From an uncultured bacterium (lineage in GTDB: Bacteria > Myxococcota_A > Bradymonadia > UBA7976 > VGTA01), in assembly GCA_943788935.1 (NCBI GenBank), contig CALSSE010000005.1, positions 124,001 through 188,000 on the forward strand: a stretch of DNA of 64,000 nt, given 5' to 3'. The first letter of the stretch is position 1; the number at the start of each line of letters is the position of its first letter. The notes below the pieces were generated by a model. It saw only the letters and a list, made by a program, of their open reading frames with translations. It had not been told where the DNA came from and did no database searches. Positions 8,667-19,593 of the stretch are shown here, one piece after another. The position numbers were made by a program, and so were the translations under genes.

Positions 8667-9178
8667 GCGAGAACAGGAATCCCCGTAAAAATCAGAAGAG
8701 AACGCAAAGACCTCCAAATGCTGAAGAAGTCGCCTTAGGGCTAGACTTCCTCAGTGATTATTTCGCAGGGATTAAAGCCAAGGTCCAGGTGAGCGCTAAA
8801 TCACAGAGTGAGATCAACGCTGAGGGAGAGGTGATCTTCGAGATCACCGGCGACCTCAAGCCTCTTAAGCGTAACCCACAGCAAGTCTCCGCTCTCAGCC
8901 GATTAACCTCAATGGCGATGAGCGCAGACAGTAAAAATTTTTTTCGATGCGCGCTTGACCTCGCCGGACATCTCAGCGCTCGCCGAGCGCTCCTAGAGGT
9001 GATCGCAGAAGATGCTGCTGCGGTCGCAAAACACACTCATAAGCGGGCGATCGTTGAGGGGCTAAGCTCTTATGAACGCCGAAAAGTTCATAACGCAGTA
9101 AATCAAGACTCAGAGGTAGAGACGCTCAGTAATGGAGAAGGTGAATTTAGATATATGATGGTAGCGATTAAGACCTGA
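8663..9178 (+). CDS. khpB: KhpB/Jag-like R3H-domain RNA-binding protein
   Basis: The C-terminal segment RAIVEGLSSYERRKVHNAV carries the R3H signature (Arg-x3-His), and the preceding part has the size of the KH region found in Jag/KhpB. It lies after yidC, where jag genes normally sit, so an RNA-binding role is likely. I chose the ATG at 8663, overlapping the yidC stop, because GGAGG lies eight bases upstream; a longer GTG start at 8633 would run further into yidC. The product is 171 residues with a basic, Asn/Arg-rich N-terminus. The Jag_N domain seen in Firmicutes is not evident. Confidence 0.85.
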   Translation: MSENRNPRKNQKRTQRPPNAEEVALGLDFLSDYFAGIKAKVQVSAKSQSEINAEGEVIFEITGDLKPLKRNPQQVSALSRLTSMAMSADSKNFFRCALDLAGHLSARRALLEVIAEDAAAVAKHTHKRAIVEGLSSYERRKVHNAVNQDSEVETLSNGEGEFRYMMVAIKT

Positions 9179-9341
9179 TCAGGCCTGATATATTATCGGT
9201 CTTCACTCTACTCTGTAACCTCTCGCCATCGGAGAATGAAGAGACATCCATTGGGGGAATCTTAAACAGAAGAGCTCATAGGGTCTCAGGGCGCATGGTG
9301 GCTCAGATAGCATAGGGATTCAGAGAGTGGTTAACCAAAGG

Positions 9342-9360
9342 TCTAAAGCATTGCTTTAGA
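9342..9360. promoter_or_regulatory. 19-bp perfect palindrome upstream of gyrB
   Basis: TCTAAAGCA and its exact complement TGCTTTAGA flank a single T. It lies about 140 bases upstream of the predicted gyrB promoter. The form suits a dimeric-repressor operator, but no regulator can be named. Confidence 0.4.
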
Positions 9361-9497
9361 ATACCTTTTGAAAATCAAACCTCCACGGTCAATAAACCTC
9401 TTCCCAAGACCCTGATTGATCGGCCCCTAAAACACTGAACACATGATCAATCATTTCGCGCATTTTATCCTTGAAATACTTGTGTTTTTAACGACTT

Positions 9498-9526
9498 TTG
9501 TCTAGGTTCATATCTGTATCTATTAT
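9498..9526 (+). promoter_or_regulatory. Candidate sigma70-type promoter of gyrB
   Basis: TTGTCT (9498-9503) and TATTAT (9521-9526) are separated by exactly 17 bases. Transcription would begin near 9533, leaving a leader of about 14 bases with GGAGG at 9538-9542 before the ATG. This is inferred from consensus only. Confidence 0.55.
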
Positions 9527-9528
9527 AG

Positions 9529-12195
<2,667 letters not shown>

Positions 12196-12235
12196 TCAAC
12201 TTATCAGAGCGCGCCTCATAGAGGAGGTCACTTCA

Positions 12236-12928
12236 ATGTCTGGTCTGAGTAACGCAGGAGAGCCCATTCGACTCGCCACCGCGTTCATCGCGCTCTTTCC
12301 TCAGCGAGTGATGCTAAATTCCAAAGAGCTCGCGGCCGTCGTCCAGCTCGAGGCGAGCCCGATCCCCAAGTCGCAGCTCCTCGCTTGGGCTCATGAGATG
12401 CAGAGAGCACAGCCACAGCAGCATATGAGCGCTCTCCTCCGCCAGCTCGTCCAACGTGCCCAAAAATGGCGCGCAGCTAGAGTCGGTGATCGATATGCTT
12501 CTGCTGCTCAGGTCAATATCGACCAGCTTCGCGTCGCCTTTCAGGAGCTTATGTCGGAGGTAAAACGAGCAGAAGCGGAGATGCATGACCCCGCCCTTCG
12601 TCAAGTCCTCATGTGGCTGAACCAGAGACTCTCTACCATCATGGAGAGAGCTCTCCTCGATGAGAGGCATAAGAATCATCTAAAGGTTGAAGACCTATCA
12701 CCAGCGATGAGATCACTCTCTGAAGAGACACAAGAGCGCCTGTTTATCTCCGCCCCTCAAGAGCTTATTGAGCGATCTCAGAGGCAGACCCACGTTTTAT
12801 TAGAGCGAGAGTCGCATCGCTCTAGACCTCAAGATTTTGTGATCGCTCAGCGGGCGGTATGGTGGACTCTCATTCGAGATGAACTAGGATTACCTAGGCT
12901 AAGATTACCCCTCTTCGATGGATGGTGA
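12236..12928 (+). CDS. Hypothetical protein, first gene of a MoxR module
   Basis: I do not recognise this 230-residue protein. It appears soluble and mostly helical, with Gln/Arg/Glu-rich helices (VQRAQKWRAARVG, VAFQELMSEVKRAEAEMHD), and ends RLPLFDGW. No signal peptide or membrane segment is seen. The start is supported by GAGGAGGT about eight bases upstream. It lies 40 bases after gyrB and is followed at once by the MoxR-type ATPase, suggesting a partner or adaptor role. That is inference from position only. Confidence 0.75.
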   Translation: MSGLSNAGEPIRLATAFIALFPQRVMLNSKELAAVVQLEASPIPKSQLLAWAHEMQRAQPQQHMSALLRQLVQRAQKWRAARVGDRYASAAQVNIDQLRVAFQELMSEVKRAEAEMHDPALRQVLMWLNQRLSTIMERALLDERHKNHLKVEDLSPAMRSLSEETQERLFISAPQELIERSQRQTHVLLERESHRSRPQDFVIAQRAVWWTLIRDELGLPRLRLPLFDGW

Positions 12929-12953
12929 GCGTGCTCACAGAGAGGTCATACTG

Positions 12954-14012
12954 ATGAGCGACAGCCAGAGTCATAAGGATCACAACAGAAGCCTCTCTCA
13001 TGATCAGCAAGAGCTCGCTGTCTTCCATTTGAGCTTAGAGCAACTAGACGCTCAGCGAGCTGATATCGTCGGACGCATACAGAGTCATATAAGCGATTTA
13101 AGCCGAGCTTTAGTCAATCGTAACGAGGTCATCGAGATGGCGACTCTCTGCGCGACACTCGGTGAACCCCTCTTACTATTGGGTCCGCCAGGTACTGGAA
13201 AAAGTCTCCTCTGCTCTCGTTTCGCAGAGAGCTTGAATATTTCCGCTAACGATCGTTTTGAGTATCTCTTAACCCCCTTCACTGAGCCGAGTGAGCTCTT
13301 TGGTCCCATTGACCTCAATGCCCTTAAAGAAGGACGATTTATTCGTAAACCTCAAGGCTCGCTCCCCCATGCCAAGGTTGCTTTTCTCGATGAAGTGTTC
13401 AAAGCGAATAGCGCTATCCTTAACGCTCTACTCGGGATCTTAAATAATGGCGTCTATTATGAAGAGGGTCAGCCTCGTCAAGCTCGATTAAAAATCCTCT
13501 TCGCCGCCTCTAATGAGCTACCTAGAGACCGATCACTCGCTGCGCTCAGTGATCGTTTTACCCTAAAGATACCAGTCCATAACACTCACGGTGATCATTG
13601 GGATGAGCTCCTCCGTCGAGGGGTTGAGCTTGAGAATGAACGAGTCAGCGGTGTACACTCATGGCGACAAGGAGCAGCCACCTATATAGACCTGCTTAAG
13701 GTGCGTCGTTATTTACAGTTAGCCCTCGCTCAAGAGGCTGATGATGAGAGCCTCAGAGATTATTTTTTCCCTCCTCCTCTTATGGCGCTTTGGCGAAGGT
13801 TAATCACCTCCCTAGAACTCGATTTAGGTCTATATATCAGCGACCGAAAGCTCATAAAGATCTATCGTCTTATCAGAGGCTTAGCCCTGCTCAGAGGTCG
13901 CTTAGTTGTCCAGGCTGAGGATCTAGCGCTCTTAGAATATATCAGTCAAGCGCCAGGGGAACAGAGCTTGATCTCAGAGCTCGTCGAGCGAGCTCTCGCT
14001 GAATATCGCTAA
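12954..14012 (+). CDS. MoxR/RavA-type AAA+ ATPase
   Basis: An AAA+ ATPase of the MoxR superfamily, a chaperone-like group that often matures or remodels metal-containing or envelope complexes. Walker A is LLLLGPPGTGKSLL, Walker B is KVAFLDEVFKANS, and sensor 1 is ILFAASNELP. The segment TPFTEPSELFGPIDLNAL is typical of RavA/MoxR. The ATG at 12954 is preferred to one at 12918, because AGAGGT lies seven bases before it and the earlier one sits inside the previous gene. MoxR ATPases normally act with a VWA-domain partner; neither neighbour shows the DxSxS metal site. Confidence 0.9.
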   Translation: MSDSQSHKDHNRSLSHDQQELAVFHLSLEQLDAQRADIVGRIQSHISDLSRALVNRNEVIEMATLCATLGEPLLLLGPPGTGKSLLCSRFAESLNISANDRFEYLLTPFTEPSELFGPIDLNALKEGRFIRKPQGSLPHAKVAFLDEVFKANSAILNALLGILNNGVYYEEGQPRQARLKILFAASNELPRDRSLAALSDRFTLKIPVHNTHGDHWDELLRRGVELENERVSGVHSWRQGAATYIDLLKVRRYLQLALAQEADDESLRDYFFPPPLMALWRRLITSLELDLGLYISDRKLIKIYRLIRGLALLRGRLVVQAEDLALLEYISQAPGEQSLISELVERALAEYR

Positions 14013-14016
14013 AGGG

Positions 14017-15603
14017 ATGGATGAGCTTAGAAGAGGGTCAAGCCCTCTGACCAAGACTGAGGCCCAAGTGATCGAACGATGGGTATTTTGGGTAAGACTC
14101 AGCGCTCTTATCGATGAGCGAGACTCTGAGTGGCTCATCTCTAGAGTCATCGAATGGGCCTTCGCCTGCGATCGAGAAGGCTTGCATAAGGCTCCTCCTT
14201 GGCTGATTCTTATTTTTGGCTTAAGTTTGGAGCAACATCCTCAAGATTCACAGCGACTGCATCGTTTATTGAACGCTCAAGCACTCACTGATTCTGCGCG
14301 ACATTGTTTTCAAGAGATCTATCACCGATGGCTTACTCAAGTGCAAAAAAGAGATGATTGGCGCTTAGCTCGACGTAGATTACTCATCCTGTCTCATCGT
14401 ACTCAAGCGCCGATGATCGGCTTATGCCTAGCTCAGATCCTCAACCCCTTAAAGACTCTAGAGCTTGATTCCTGTGAGCAAATCGACCTCACCTCACTCA
14501 AGCTGTGGAGTGATCATCATCCTCGACTAATCCAGCAAACGACCAGAACAGAGCTCGCTCTCCAAGAATCACAGAGAGTCGAGCGACTCTGTACTCAGCT
14601 TTCACATCATGTATACCCCATGAATACACTGATAATGCCTCGCAGCTTTATCGACCTCATACAACACTTTGAGGCTCTCTCATCACCTGCTCGCCGCATT
14701 CTCTATCAGCGCATCCATTCACTCACTCAACACTTTAGATTAAACATCTCTCACCACCTACATGAACCTCATAATTCGTCATTTATGCTCCCTGATGAAG
14801 CCTCTCGCGTCGCTCTCGTAGGTGAACTCAAGGGACTTGGCCGTTCAGGGAAGCTCGAGCAGGTCTCCTACACTGAATGGTCTTACTTAGGAGAAGAAGT
14901 GGCCTCTGGGTTTGATTATTTCATGCTCAAATATGCTGAGAGAGACCTTTTATATCATCAACGAGATATTATGGAGCTGAGTAAGTCGCGGTGGGAAATA
15001 GAGTGGTACTTTTCAGACCTCACCCAGCTCATTGAGCGCTCTGAGGGTTTACTCTCTTATCTCTCTTGGGCTCACTTGATCTCTTGGATGGTGACAGCTC
15101 AACTCAAGCATGATTATGGTGAAGAGCGCTTGAGTGAGGCTTGGATATGGTCAGAAAGACCTCTCCTAGAGATGACCAAGAGGAGCTTAGAGGAAGAACG
15201 AGCGGTCTTCTCGATTATTAGAGAGGAGAGCGAACGACGAGAGACCCTTTCCACTGCAAGAGCTTTCACCGATCATATCTCAACTCATAAGCTCTATATT
15301 CGTTGGCGCGGAGCAGGTATCCATACTCCGAGCACTGATCCGAGCGCATTAAGTCTACAACAAAAGGGACAGTCACTTGTGATTACCCTCAACGAGCGAG
15401 GAGGATGGTCAATCGATCTCCCCAGAGATCTCCTAGAGCGTGGTCTACGCTCAAGTGAGCTCTCTGCTCAACATGGTCAGCCTTCGCCGTCTCATCAGCT
15501 GAATGACCCGAAATTAACAACCGCCATTCCCCAGTTCCCTTCGGAGATGGCGACCCTTAAAGAGGAGCTCAGCCGAGCGGTGATCCTCTGTCTCTGTCGA
15601 TGA
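14017..15603 (+). CDS. Hypothetical protein, third gene of the MoxR module
   Basis: A 528-residue protein I cannot assign. It is predicted to be soluble and helix-rich, with many Arg/Glu/Leu segments and a strand-like region near KLYIRWRGAGIHTP. It occupies the position where RavA-type ATPases carry ViaA, a VWA protein, but no DxSxS motif or other MIDAS feature is visible. It could be a strongly diverged partner or an unrelated adaptor. The start lies four bases after the ATPase stop. The gene converges on the SH3b/beta-barrel gene 40 bases downstream. Confidence 0.75.
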   Translation: MDELRRGSSPLTKTEAQVIERWVFWVRLSALIDERDSEWLISRVIEWAFACDREGLHKAPPWLILIFGLSLEQHPQDSQRLHRLLNAQALTDSARHCFQEIYHRWLTQVQKRDDWRLARRRLLILSHRTQAPMIGLCLAQILNPLKTLELDSCEQIDLTSLKLWSDHHPRLIQQTTRTELALQESQRVERLCTQLSHHVYPMNTLIMPRSFIDLIQHFEALSSPARRILYQRIHSLTQHFRLNISHHLHEPHNSSFMLPDEASRVALVGELKGLGRSGKLEQVSYTEWSYLGEEVASGFDYFMLKYAERDLLYHQRDIMELSKSRWEIEWYFSDLTQLIERSEGLLSYLSWAHLISWMVTAQLKHDYGEERLSEAWIWSERPLLEMTKRSLEEERAVFSIIREESERRETLSTARAFTDHISTHKLYIRWRGAGIHTPSTDPSALSLQQKGQSLVITLNERGGWSIDLPRDLLERGLRSSELSAQHGQPSPSHQLNDPKLTTAIPQFPSEMATLKEELSRAVILCLCR

Positions 15604-15643
15604 ATGAGATTAAGCCTCTCAGAGAGAGAGATTCTCTCCCTAG

Positions 15644-17110
15644 TTAGAGATTGTATCGGAGATGACCGAGCGCCTCTAGGCTCTGATCATAACCACTCGC
15701 CTCGGTGTAATACACAGGCTCAGACAGTGAATAATCAGCCTGCTCTGCTGGTCCTTTATACTCGGTCGCGATGCGGAGATAACCGAGACTTACCCCCGCC
15801 TGAAGATGAGTTGACAGAGCGAAATGAGTCGATATTCGTGCCCATAATCCAAGACTCTCCCACTTCCCTTCTGGGTTTGGACTCTGTTCAAAAGAGAGAG
15901 GTAGCGCTGCTCCTCCCTTGACGGAGAGGGTAGTCATGCCCCACGTCGCTGAGACTTTAGCGCCGAACAAGGCCGATAAATAGCTATGATTTTGTAGAGG
16001 AGAGAGCTTCTCGGATGGCTCGGGATATTGGACCTCAGTATAGCTCGATTTAAAATATTGAGCCCCGAGAACACCACCGAGCCAAAACCGATCGGCAAAC
16101 CCCATAGAGAGAGGAGTGCCTGCGTTAACCGAGAGATCACCAAGCTGCTGGCTCGCTTTTAAGTTCACCGCGGGGATCTCCGATAGAGCGGGGATGATGG
16201 GTAAAGGAACCTCTGAACCCATAGTGGCTAAAAAGCGTCCTTCTATGTTGATGTAATTATTGAGGTGACTCGCTACAGAGATCCCAAAAGAGGGTGAGAT
16301 CACTTGACTCTTGAGCCCCGAGAGTGGGGGAGCGCCAACATTACTAGCGAAACGACGAGTAAATTGAGAGACCCCAACCGGCAGCCCAATAATAAAGGGT
16401 GATGAGCCTCTAGCTCGTCTAAAGACTTGATCTCGAGCAGCGGTGTTAGACCCTGCCCCTTGGCTCTGTGGAGGATAACCCTGCCCTTGAGGATACCCCT
16501 GCCCTTGAGGATACCCCTGCCCTTGAGGATAACCCTGCCCTTGAGGATAACCCTGCCCTTGAGTAGACCCCTTCATGGGTGGAGGAGCGAGGGCGGTAGG
16601 AGGCGCGCCTTGACCGCTCCCTACCGCTTGGCCATTCATCCCGATCCGCCGACCTTGAGAATCATACTGGTACTCGGTCTGTCGACGAAAACGACCTGGG
16701 TCTTGTGCAATCTGATCTTGTGGGCGCTTTAAGTTGCTGACTCTCATCCATGCTTTAATACCGGCAGCAGTGTTCACTTGAACCCACTCTTGGCTCCGCG
16801 TCACCTCAAGAATCATGACCTGCTCGCCCTCATACACTCGCCCGCGCTTACTATAGGCAGCGCTCGGCCCAGCGAAGAGGTCTGCTGAACCTACGGAGAC
16901 GGTCCATCTCTGACCGATCGCTTGAGCTGCAGTCCCTCGAGCGCCGCCACCCCACGTAGGGCTCTGAGCATGGGCGATAGACTGTAACTGAGCCTCAGTC
17001 ATCAACAGGCCGAGGCCGATAAAAGAGCAAACTATCAGCTTCTGAGTCAGATGATGGGACATGACTCTCGTACAAACAGCTAAAGAATGGGGTGTATGTG
17101 TATTGATCAT
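15644..17110 (-). CDS. Exported SH3b-domain/beta-barrel protein with GQGYPQ repeats
   Basis: A 488-residue exported protein. A long n-region precedes the signal core (KLIVCSFIGLGLLM) and a probable cleavage after AHA. Residues about 66-128 form a bacterial SH3 domain (SADLFAGPSAAYSKRGRVYE, then EWVQVNTAAGIKAWMRVSNL), a fold that often binds peptidoglycan. A low-complexity linker with five GQGYPQ units follows. The C-terminal 260 residues alternate as in an outer-membrane beta-barrel (VSLGYLRIATEYKG). The barrel could anchor the protein in the outer membrane while the SH3b domain contacts the wall. GAGG eight bases before the ATG supports this start. Confidence 0.75.
   Translation of the reverse strand: MINTHTPHSLAVCTRVMSHHLTQKLIVCSFIGLGLLMTEAQLQSIAHAQSPTWGGGARGTAAQAIGQRWTVSVGSADLFAGPSAAYSKRGRVYEGEQVMILEVTRSQEWVQVNTAAGIKAWMRVSNLKRPQDQIAQDPGRFRRQTEYQYDSQGRRIGMNGQAVGSGQGAPPTALAPPPMKGSTQGQGYPQGQGYPQGQGYPQGQGYPQGQGYPPQSQGAGSNTAARDQVFRRARGSSPFIIGLPVGVSQFTRRFASNVGAPPLSGLKSQVISPSFGISVASHLNNYINIEGRFLATMGSEVPLPIIPALSEIPAVNLKASQQLGDLSVNAGTPLSMGFADRFWLGGVLGAQYFKSSYTEVQYPEPSEKLSPLQNHSYLSALFGAKVSATWGMTTLSVKGGAALPLSFEQSPNPEGKWESLGLWARISTHFALSTHLQAGVSLGYLRIATEYKGPAEQADYSLSEPVYYTEASGYDQSLEALGHLRYNL
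16473..16562 (-). repeat. 18-bp tandem repeat (5 copies) encoding GQGYPQ
   Basis: The plus-strand unit is GGATAACCCTGCCCTTGA with one-base variants. It lies in the linker of the SH3b/barrel protein. Confidence 0.95.
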
Positions 17111-17159
17111 GGAAGGTCCCTCGGGCGCAGAGCAGTGGGGAGGTCAATCGTAAACAGCT

Positions 17160-17198
17160 AATAATAAAACAGCCGAGCTACTACTGTAGGCTCGGCTG
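17160..17198 (-). terminator. Intrinsic terminator
   Basis: On the minus strand, CAGCCGAGC and its complement GCTCGGCTG form a 9-bp stem around a short loop, followed by TTTTATTATT. It would end transcription arriving from the cytochrome gene before the SH3b/barrel gene. Confidence 0.75.
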
Positions 17199-17237
17199 AG
17201 TATGTTTCCGACTTTTCCTGGGACAGGGAGTCTTCCC

Positions 17238-17362
17238 GCAGTCGTACGCGCCCGGGGCCTCTCTAGGGCCCTAGCGCGCGCTTGCTGACTTGGAGTGGCC
17301 AAGTGGCCACAGCAGCAAGCGCGCGCTAGGGCCCTAGAGAGGCCCCGGGCGCGTACGACTGC
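17238..17362. repeat. Perfect 50-bp inverted repeat with 25-bp spacer
   Basis: The left arm 17238-17287 (starting GCAGTCGTACGCGCCCGGGG) is the exact reverse complement of the right arm 17313-17362. The 25-base loop 17288-17312 contains AGTGGCCA twice in tandem. The arms are GC-rich and contain nested palindromes (CGTACG, CCCGGG, TAGGGCCCTA, GCGCGC). It is far longer than a usual terminator stem. No transposase is adjacent. Function unknown. Confidence 0.98.
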
Positions 17363-17404
17363 TGCCAACCGACTCGCTGTGATGTAATGAAGAGAAATCT
17401 CAAC

Positions 17405-17421
17405 GTCGGCGCAACGCCGAC
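17405..17421. other. Short hairpin near the giant palindrome
   Basis: GTCGGCG and CGCCGAC pair perfectly across a CAA loop. It lies 42 bases from the right arm of the large inverted repeat and has no T-tract. Confidence 0.7.
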
Positions 17422-17507
17422 ACCAGCCGAAGCTGAGCGAAACATGTGATAAGCCTAACTGAATTTTCGGGGACCGCAAGTGATTTTTGTATCTTAAATC
17501 CCCTATA

Positions 17508-19223
17508 TTACAGACCCCTCAGATACTCGATCAAGTCGCTTCTCTCCTCATCATTGAGGAGATCGCCAAAAGTATGCCCTTGGTGGCTATAACCTATCAC
17601 GGTGGTGTCATAGACCTCAGGTTCACCGATTTCTTCTCCTGCTGCAGGAACAGTATAGGGCCATCCGACCGACTCATAATCATAATCGCTAGACTCGAAG
17701 TTACGACGCCAGCGAACAGGGCGGAGGCGACTGTTTAATAGAGCAGCGAGTGTCGGGACAGAGCCATTATGTAAATAAGGAGCAGTCGCCCAGATTCCGT
17801 CGAGCGGTGGAGCGATATAACCGAGCAGTGGAAAGGCGAGGAGGCTATCTTGACCCTCTGCATCGTCATCGGCATACCAGCCGCTGTTCAACCATCGCGA
17901 GAGTGCAGGGCTCTGATTAGCGTAGCGCGCGTAATGAGGGTCGGTGCCCACTCTCTCAAGAGAAATAAGGAGATTAGGGTAAGTCTCTTGAGCAGGGTCT
18001 TGATCATAAGTGCCATGACAGCTAGCGCAGTGAAGTGTAAAGACCTCTTCTCCCCGCTCACGTGTCGCAGGGTCTAGCTCATGAGGATATACCGGCGGCT
18101 CAAGAGAGTAAATAAACGCCAAGAGATCATCAAAATGACTATGTATGTCATTCGCTTGATCAATATCTGATATCGCGACAACGCTTGTCTGCATCATCAT
18201 TTTAGGAAAGTCACCCCGCCCCATCCCATTGTAATAAAGCGCCGCTTTCTTCTTCACATTCCACCATGGAGGGACATCGCTAGCGAAGCCCTCTGTAGGA
18301 ACATCAAAGAGAGGCTCTTCTAGCCAAGCGAAGGTATTAGGATCACGCATAGAGGCGGCGGCATCTTCAATACGAAAAGCGGGATTAAGACCCATGAAAG
18401 GCGCTCGAATGTAGGGAGCGACCCTCGCTGATCCTCGCCCAAACTCAAGATATGCCTCAGCTTCAAGGCTATCCTCTCCAAAGTTATTATTGATCCATGT
18501 GTTAAGCACTGGAATTAAAGCTGAGGCCTGGTCACTGGTGTAATCGGAGAAGGTGTTTCCGAGTCCAAAAACCATCTGTCCATCGAGATAACTGCTGTGA
18601 CACCCTAAACAAGTGATCCCTCCGACGACTCTCACGCCGTTGGGGGCATCAAAGATATTAAAATTACGAGGAAAATTAGCGCTATCGCCTTCTCGACTGA
18701 GGAGGTTACCATCAGAGATATCAAACCCGAGAGCGGTAAAGGCTTCATAGGGAATACCGGTCGCGATATAGTTGCCATAGAGCAAATACTGCCAGCCGGC
18801 GTCTGGGTCTCCTGATCGCTGCTCCATAGGGGTGAGGATGAGCTCGCCTTGGGCGCTCAGCGAGCGCCCCTCTTCTAGCCAAGGGTCAGTATCTATAGAC
18901 TCGACACCAGACTCGACGCCAGACTCGACACCAGACTCGACGCCAGACTCGACGCCAGACTCGACACCAGACTCGACACCAGCAGACTGTTCACGTTCGG
19001 TTTCGGTGATCCCGCTTATACCTGCTCTAGTCTCCCCACTCATGTCCCCACTCGTCTCCTCAGTGATTAGAGGAGCTTTAGTCATCTCTCCTGTCCGCTT
19101 CTCATCGCAAGCGATGTTCAAGGCGCACATGAGAGAGAGCGCTACACAAAGTATTGGATGACACTCTAGTGGTTGGGACAATCCAAAGATCAGCGCAGTG
19201 TGGTCCCTTGATGAGACAGTCAC
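17508..19223 (-). CDS. Two-haem c-type cytochrome lipoprotein (MauG/RoxA-like superfamily)
   Basis: A 571-residue lipoprotein with signal sequence and lipobox LNIAC. Seven VESG repeats form a spacer after it. Two covalent-haem motifs are seen: CLGCH at about residues 205-209 and CASCH at about 399-403. The segment TAPYLHNGSVPTLAALL near the C-terminus is characteristic of two-haem cytochrome c peroxidase, MauG and rubber-oxygenase (RoxA-type) relatives, so it is probably an exported redox enzyme or electron carrier. Its substrate is unknown. The GTG start overlaps the upstream gene's stop (GTGA) and has GGAGG seven bases before it. Confidence 0.85.
   Translation of the reverse strand: MTVSSRDHTALIFGLSQPLECHPILCVALSLMCALNIACDEKRTGEMTKAPLITEETSGDMSGETRAGISGITETEREQSAGVESGVESGVESGVESGVESGVESGVESIDTDPWLEEGRSLSAQGELILTPMEQRSGDPDAGWQYLLYGNYIATGIPYEAFTALGFDISDGNLLSREGDSANFPRNFNIFDAPNGVRVVGGITCLGCHSSYLDGQMVFGLGNTFSDYTSDQASALIPVLNTWINNNFGEDSLEAEAYLEFGRGSARVAPYIRAPFMGLNPAFRIEDAAASMRDPNTFAWLEEPLFDVPTEGFASDVPPWWNVKKKAALYYNGMGRGDFPKMMMQTSVVAISDIDQANDIHSHFDDLLAFIYSLEPPVYPHELDPATRERGEEVFTLHCASCHGTYDQDPAQETYPNLLISLERVGTDPHYARYANQSPALSRWLNSGWYADDDAEGQDSLLAFPLLGYIAPPLDGIWATAPYLHNGSVPTLAALLNSRLRPVRWRRNFESSDYDYESVGWPYTVPAAGEEIGEPEVYDTTVIGYSHQGHTFGDLLNDEERSDLIEYLRGL
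18898..18981 (-). repeat. 12-bp tandem repeat (7 copies) encoding VESG
   Basis: The plus-strand unit is GACTCGACACCA with an A/G variation at one position. It lies just after the lipobox region of the two-haem cytochrome lipoprotein. Confidence 0.96.
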
Positions 19224-19510
19224 ACCTCACCTCCTCGCGAAGCGATGGTTTCGCTTTTAGCGCGGAGCTTTAATATATGTTGTGCTGTAGACCGTCGCTC
19301 TGCGAAGACTGCAGAGATCACAGCGCGTACCCCAGGTTCATCTAAACCGAAGAGGATATCACCCTCTTCAGCGACCGCGTTTAGTCCACGCATCAGTAAG
19401 TCTGCTCTGCCAAAAGGGCAAGTGAGCTCCTGCGTATACACTTTTTTTAAGATCACTTTAAGTTGCTCATCACTCAGAGAGGTGAGCCCACCTTGATCAC
19501 GTTTAAACAT
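19220..19510 (-). CDS. Small hypothetical protein upstream of the two-haem cytochrome
   Basis: A 96-residue soluble protein with no family I can name. It looks helical (LSDEQLKVILKKVYTQEL) and has a single Cys in LTCPFGRADLLMRG. A purine-rich ribosome site (AGGGGAAGAG) precedes the ATG, and the stop overlaps the cytochrome start by GTGA. Tight coupling suggests a linked function, but none can be inferred from sequence. Confidence 0.7.
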   Translation of the reverse strand: MFKRDQGGLTSLSDEQLKVILKKVYTQELTCPFGRADLLMRGLNAVAEEGDILFGLDEPGVRAVISAVFAERRSTAQHILKLRAKSETIASRGGEV

Positions 19511-19593
19511 CTCTTCCCCTCATCTTTCTATGTCACTTGCCTTAATAAATGATCTACATCAGAGGGCACTTCCTCACCCTCGATCACTGATCC

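Larger units (their letters stand above)
17111..17507. other. Intergenic region with giant palindrome
   Basis: A 397-base gap between the two-haem cytochrome gene and the SH3b/barrel gene. It contains an intrinsic terminator (17160-17198), the 125-base palindrome, and a tight GTCGGCG-CAA-CGCCGAC hairpin at 17405-17421. A 111-codon frame crossing it is an artefact of the palindrome. The sequence seems richer in G+C than its flanks and may be a small mobile or structural element. Confidence 0.7.

Noticed and set aside
14017..15603. ViaA-type VWA protein
   Set aside because: No DxSxS or other metal-site residues could be found in the translated sequence.
15604..15921. A 105-codon plus-strand frame after the third MoxR-module gene
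   Set aside because: It overlaps the well-supported barrel domain coded on the other strand and has no family features.
17238..17362. Simple rho-independent terminator
   Set aside because: The stem is 50 bp with no T-tract; a normal terminator lies nearby at 17160-17198.
17144..17479. A 111-codon minus-strand frame across the giant palindrome
   Set aside because: Its composition is that of the palindrome (Ala/Arg-rich mirror segments); there is no ribosome site or recognisable domain.
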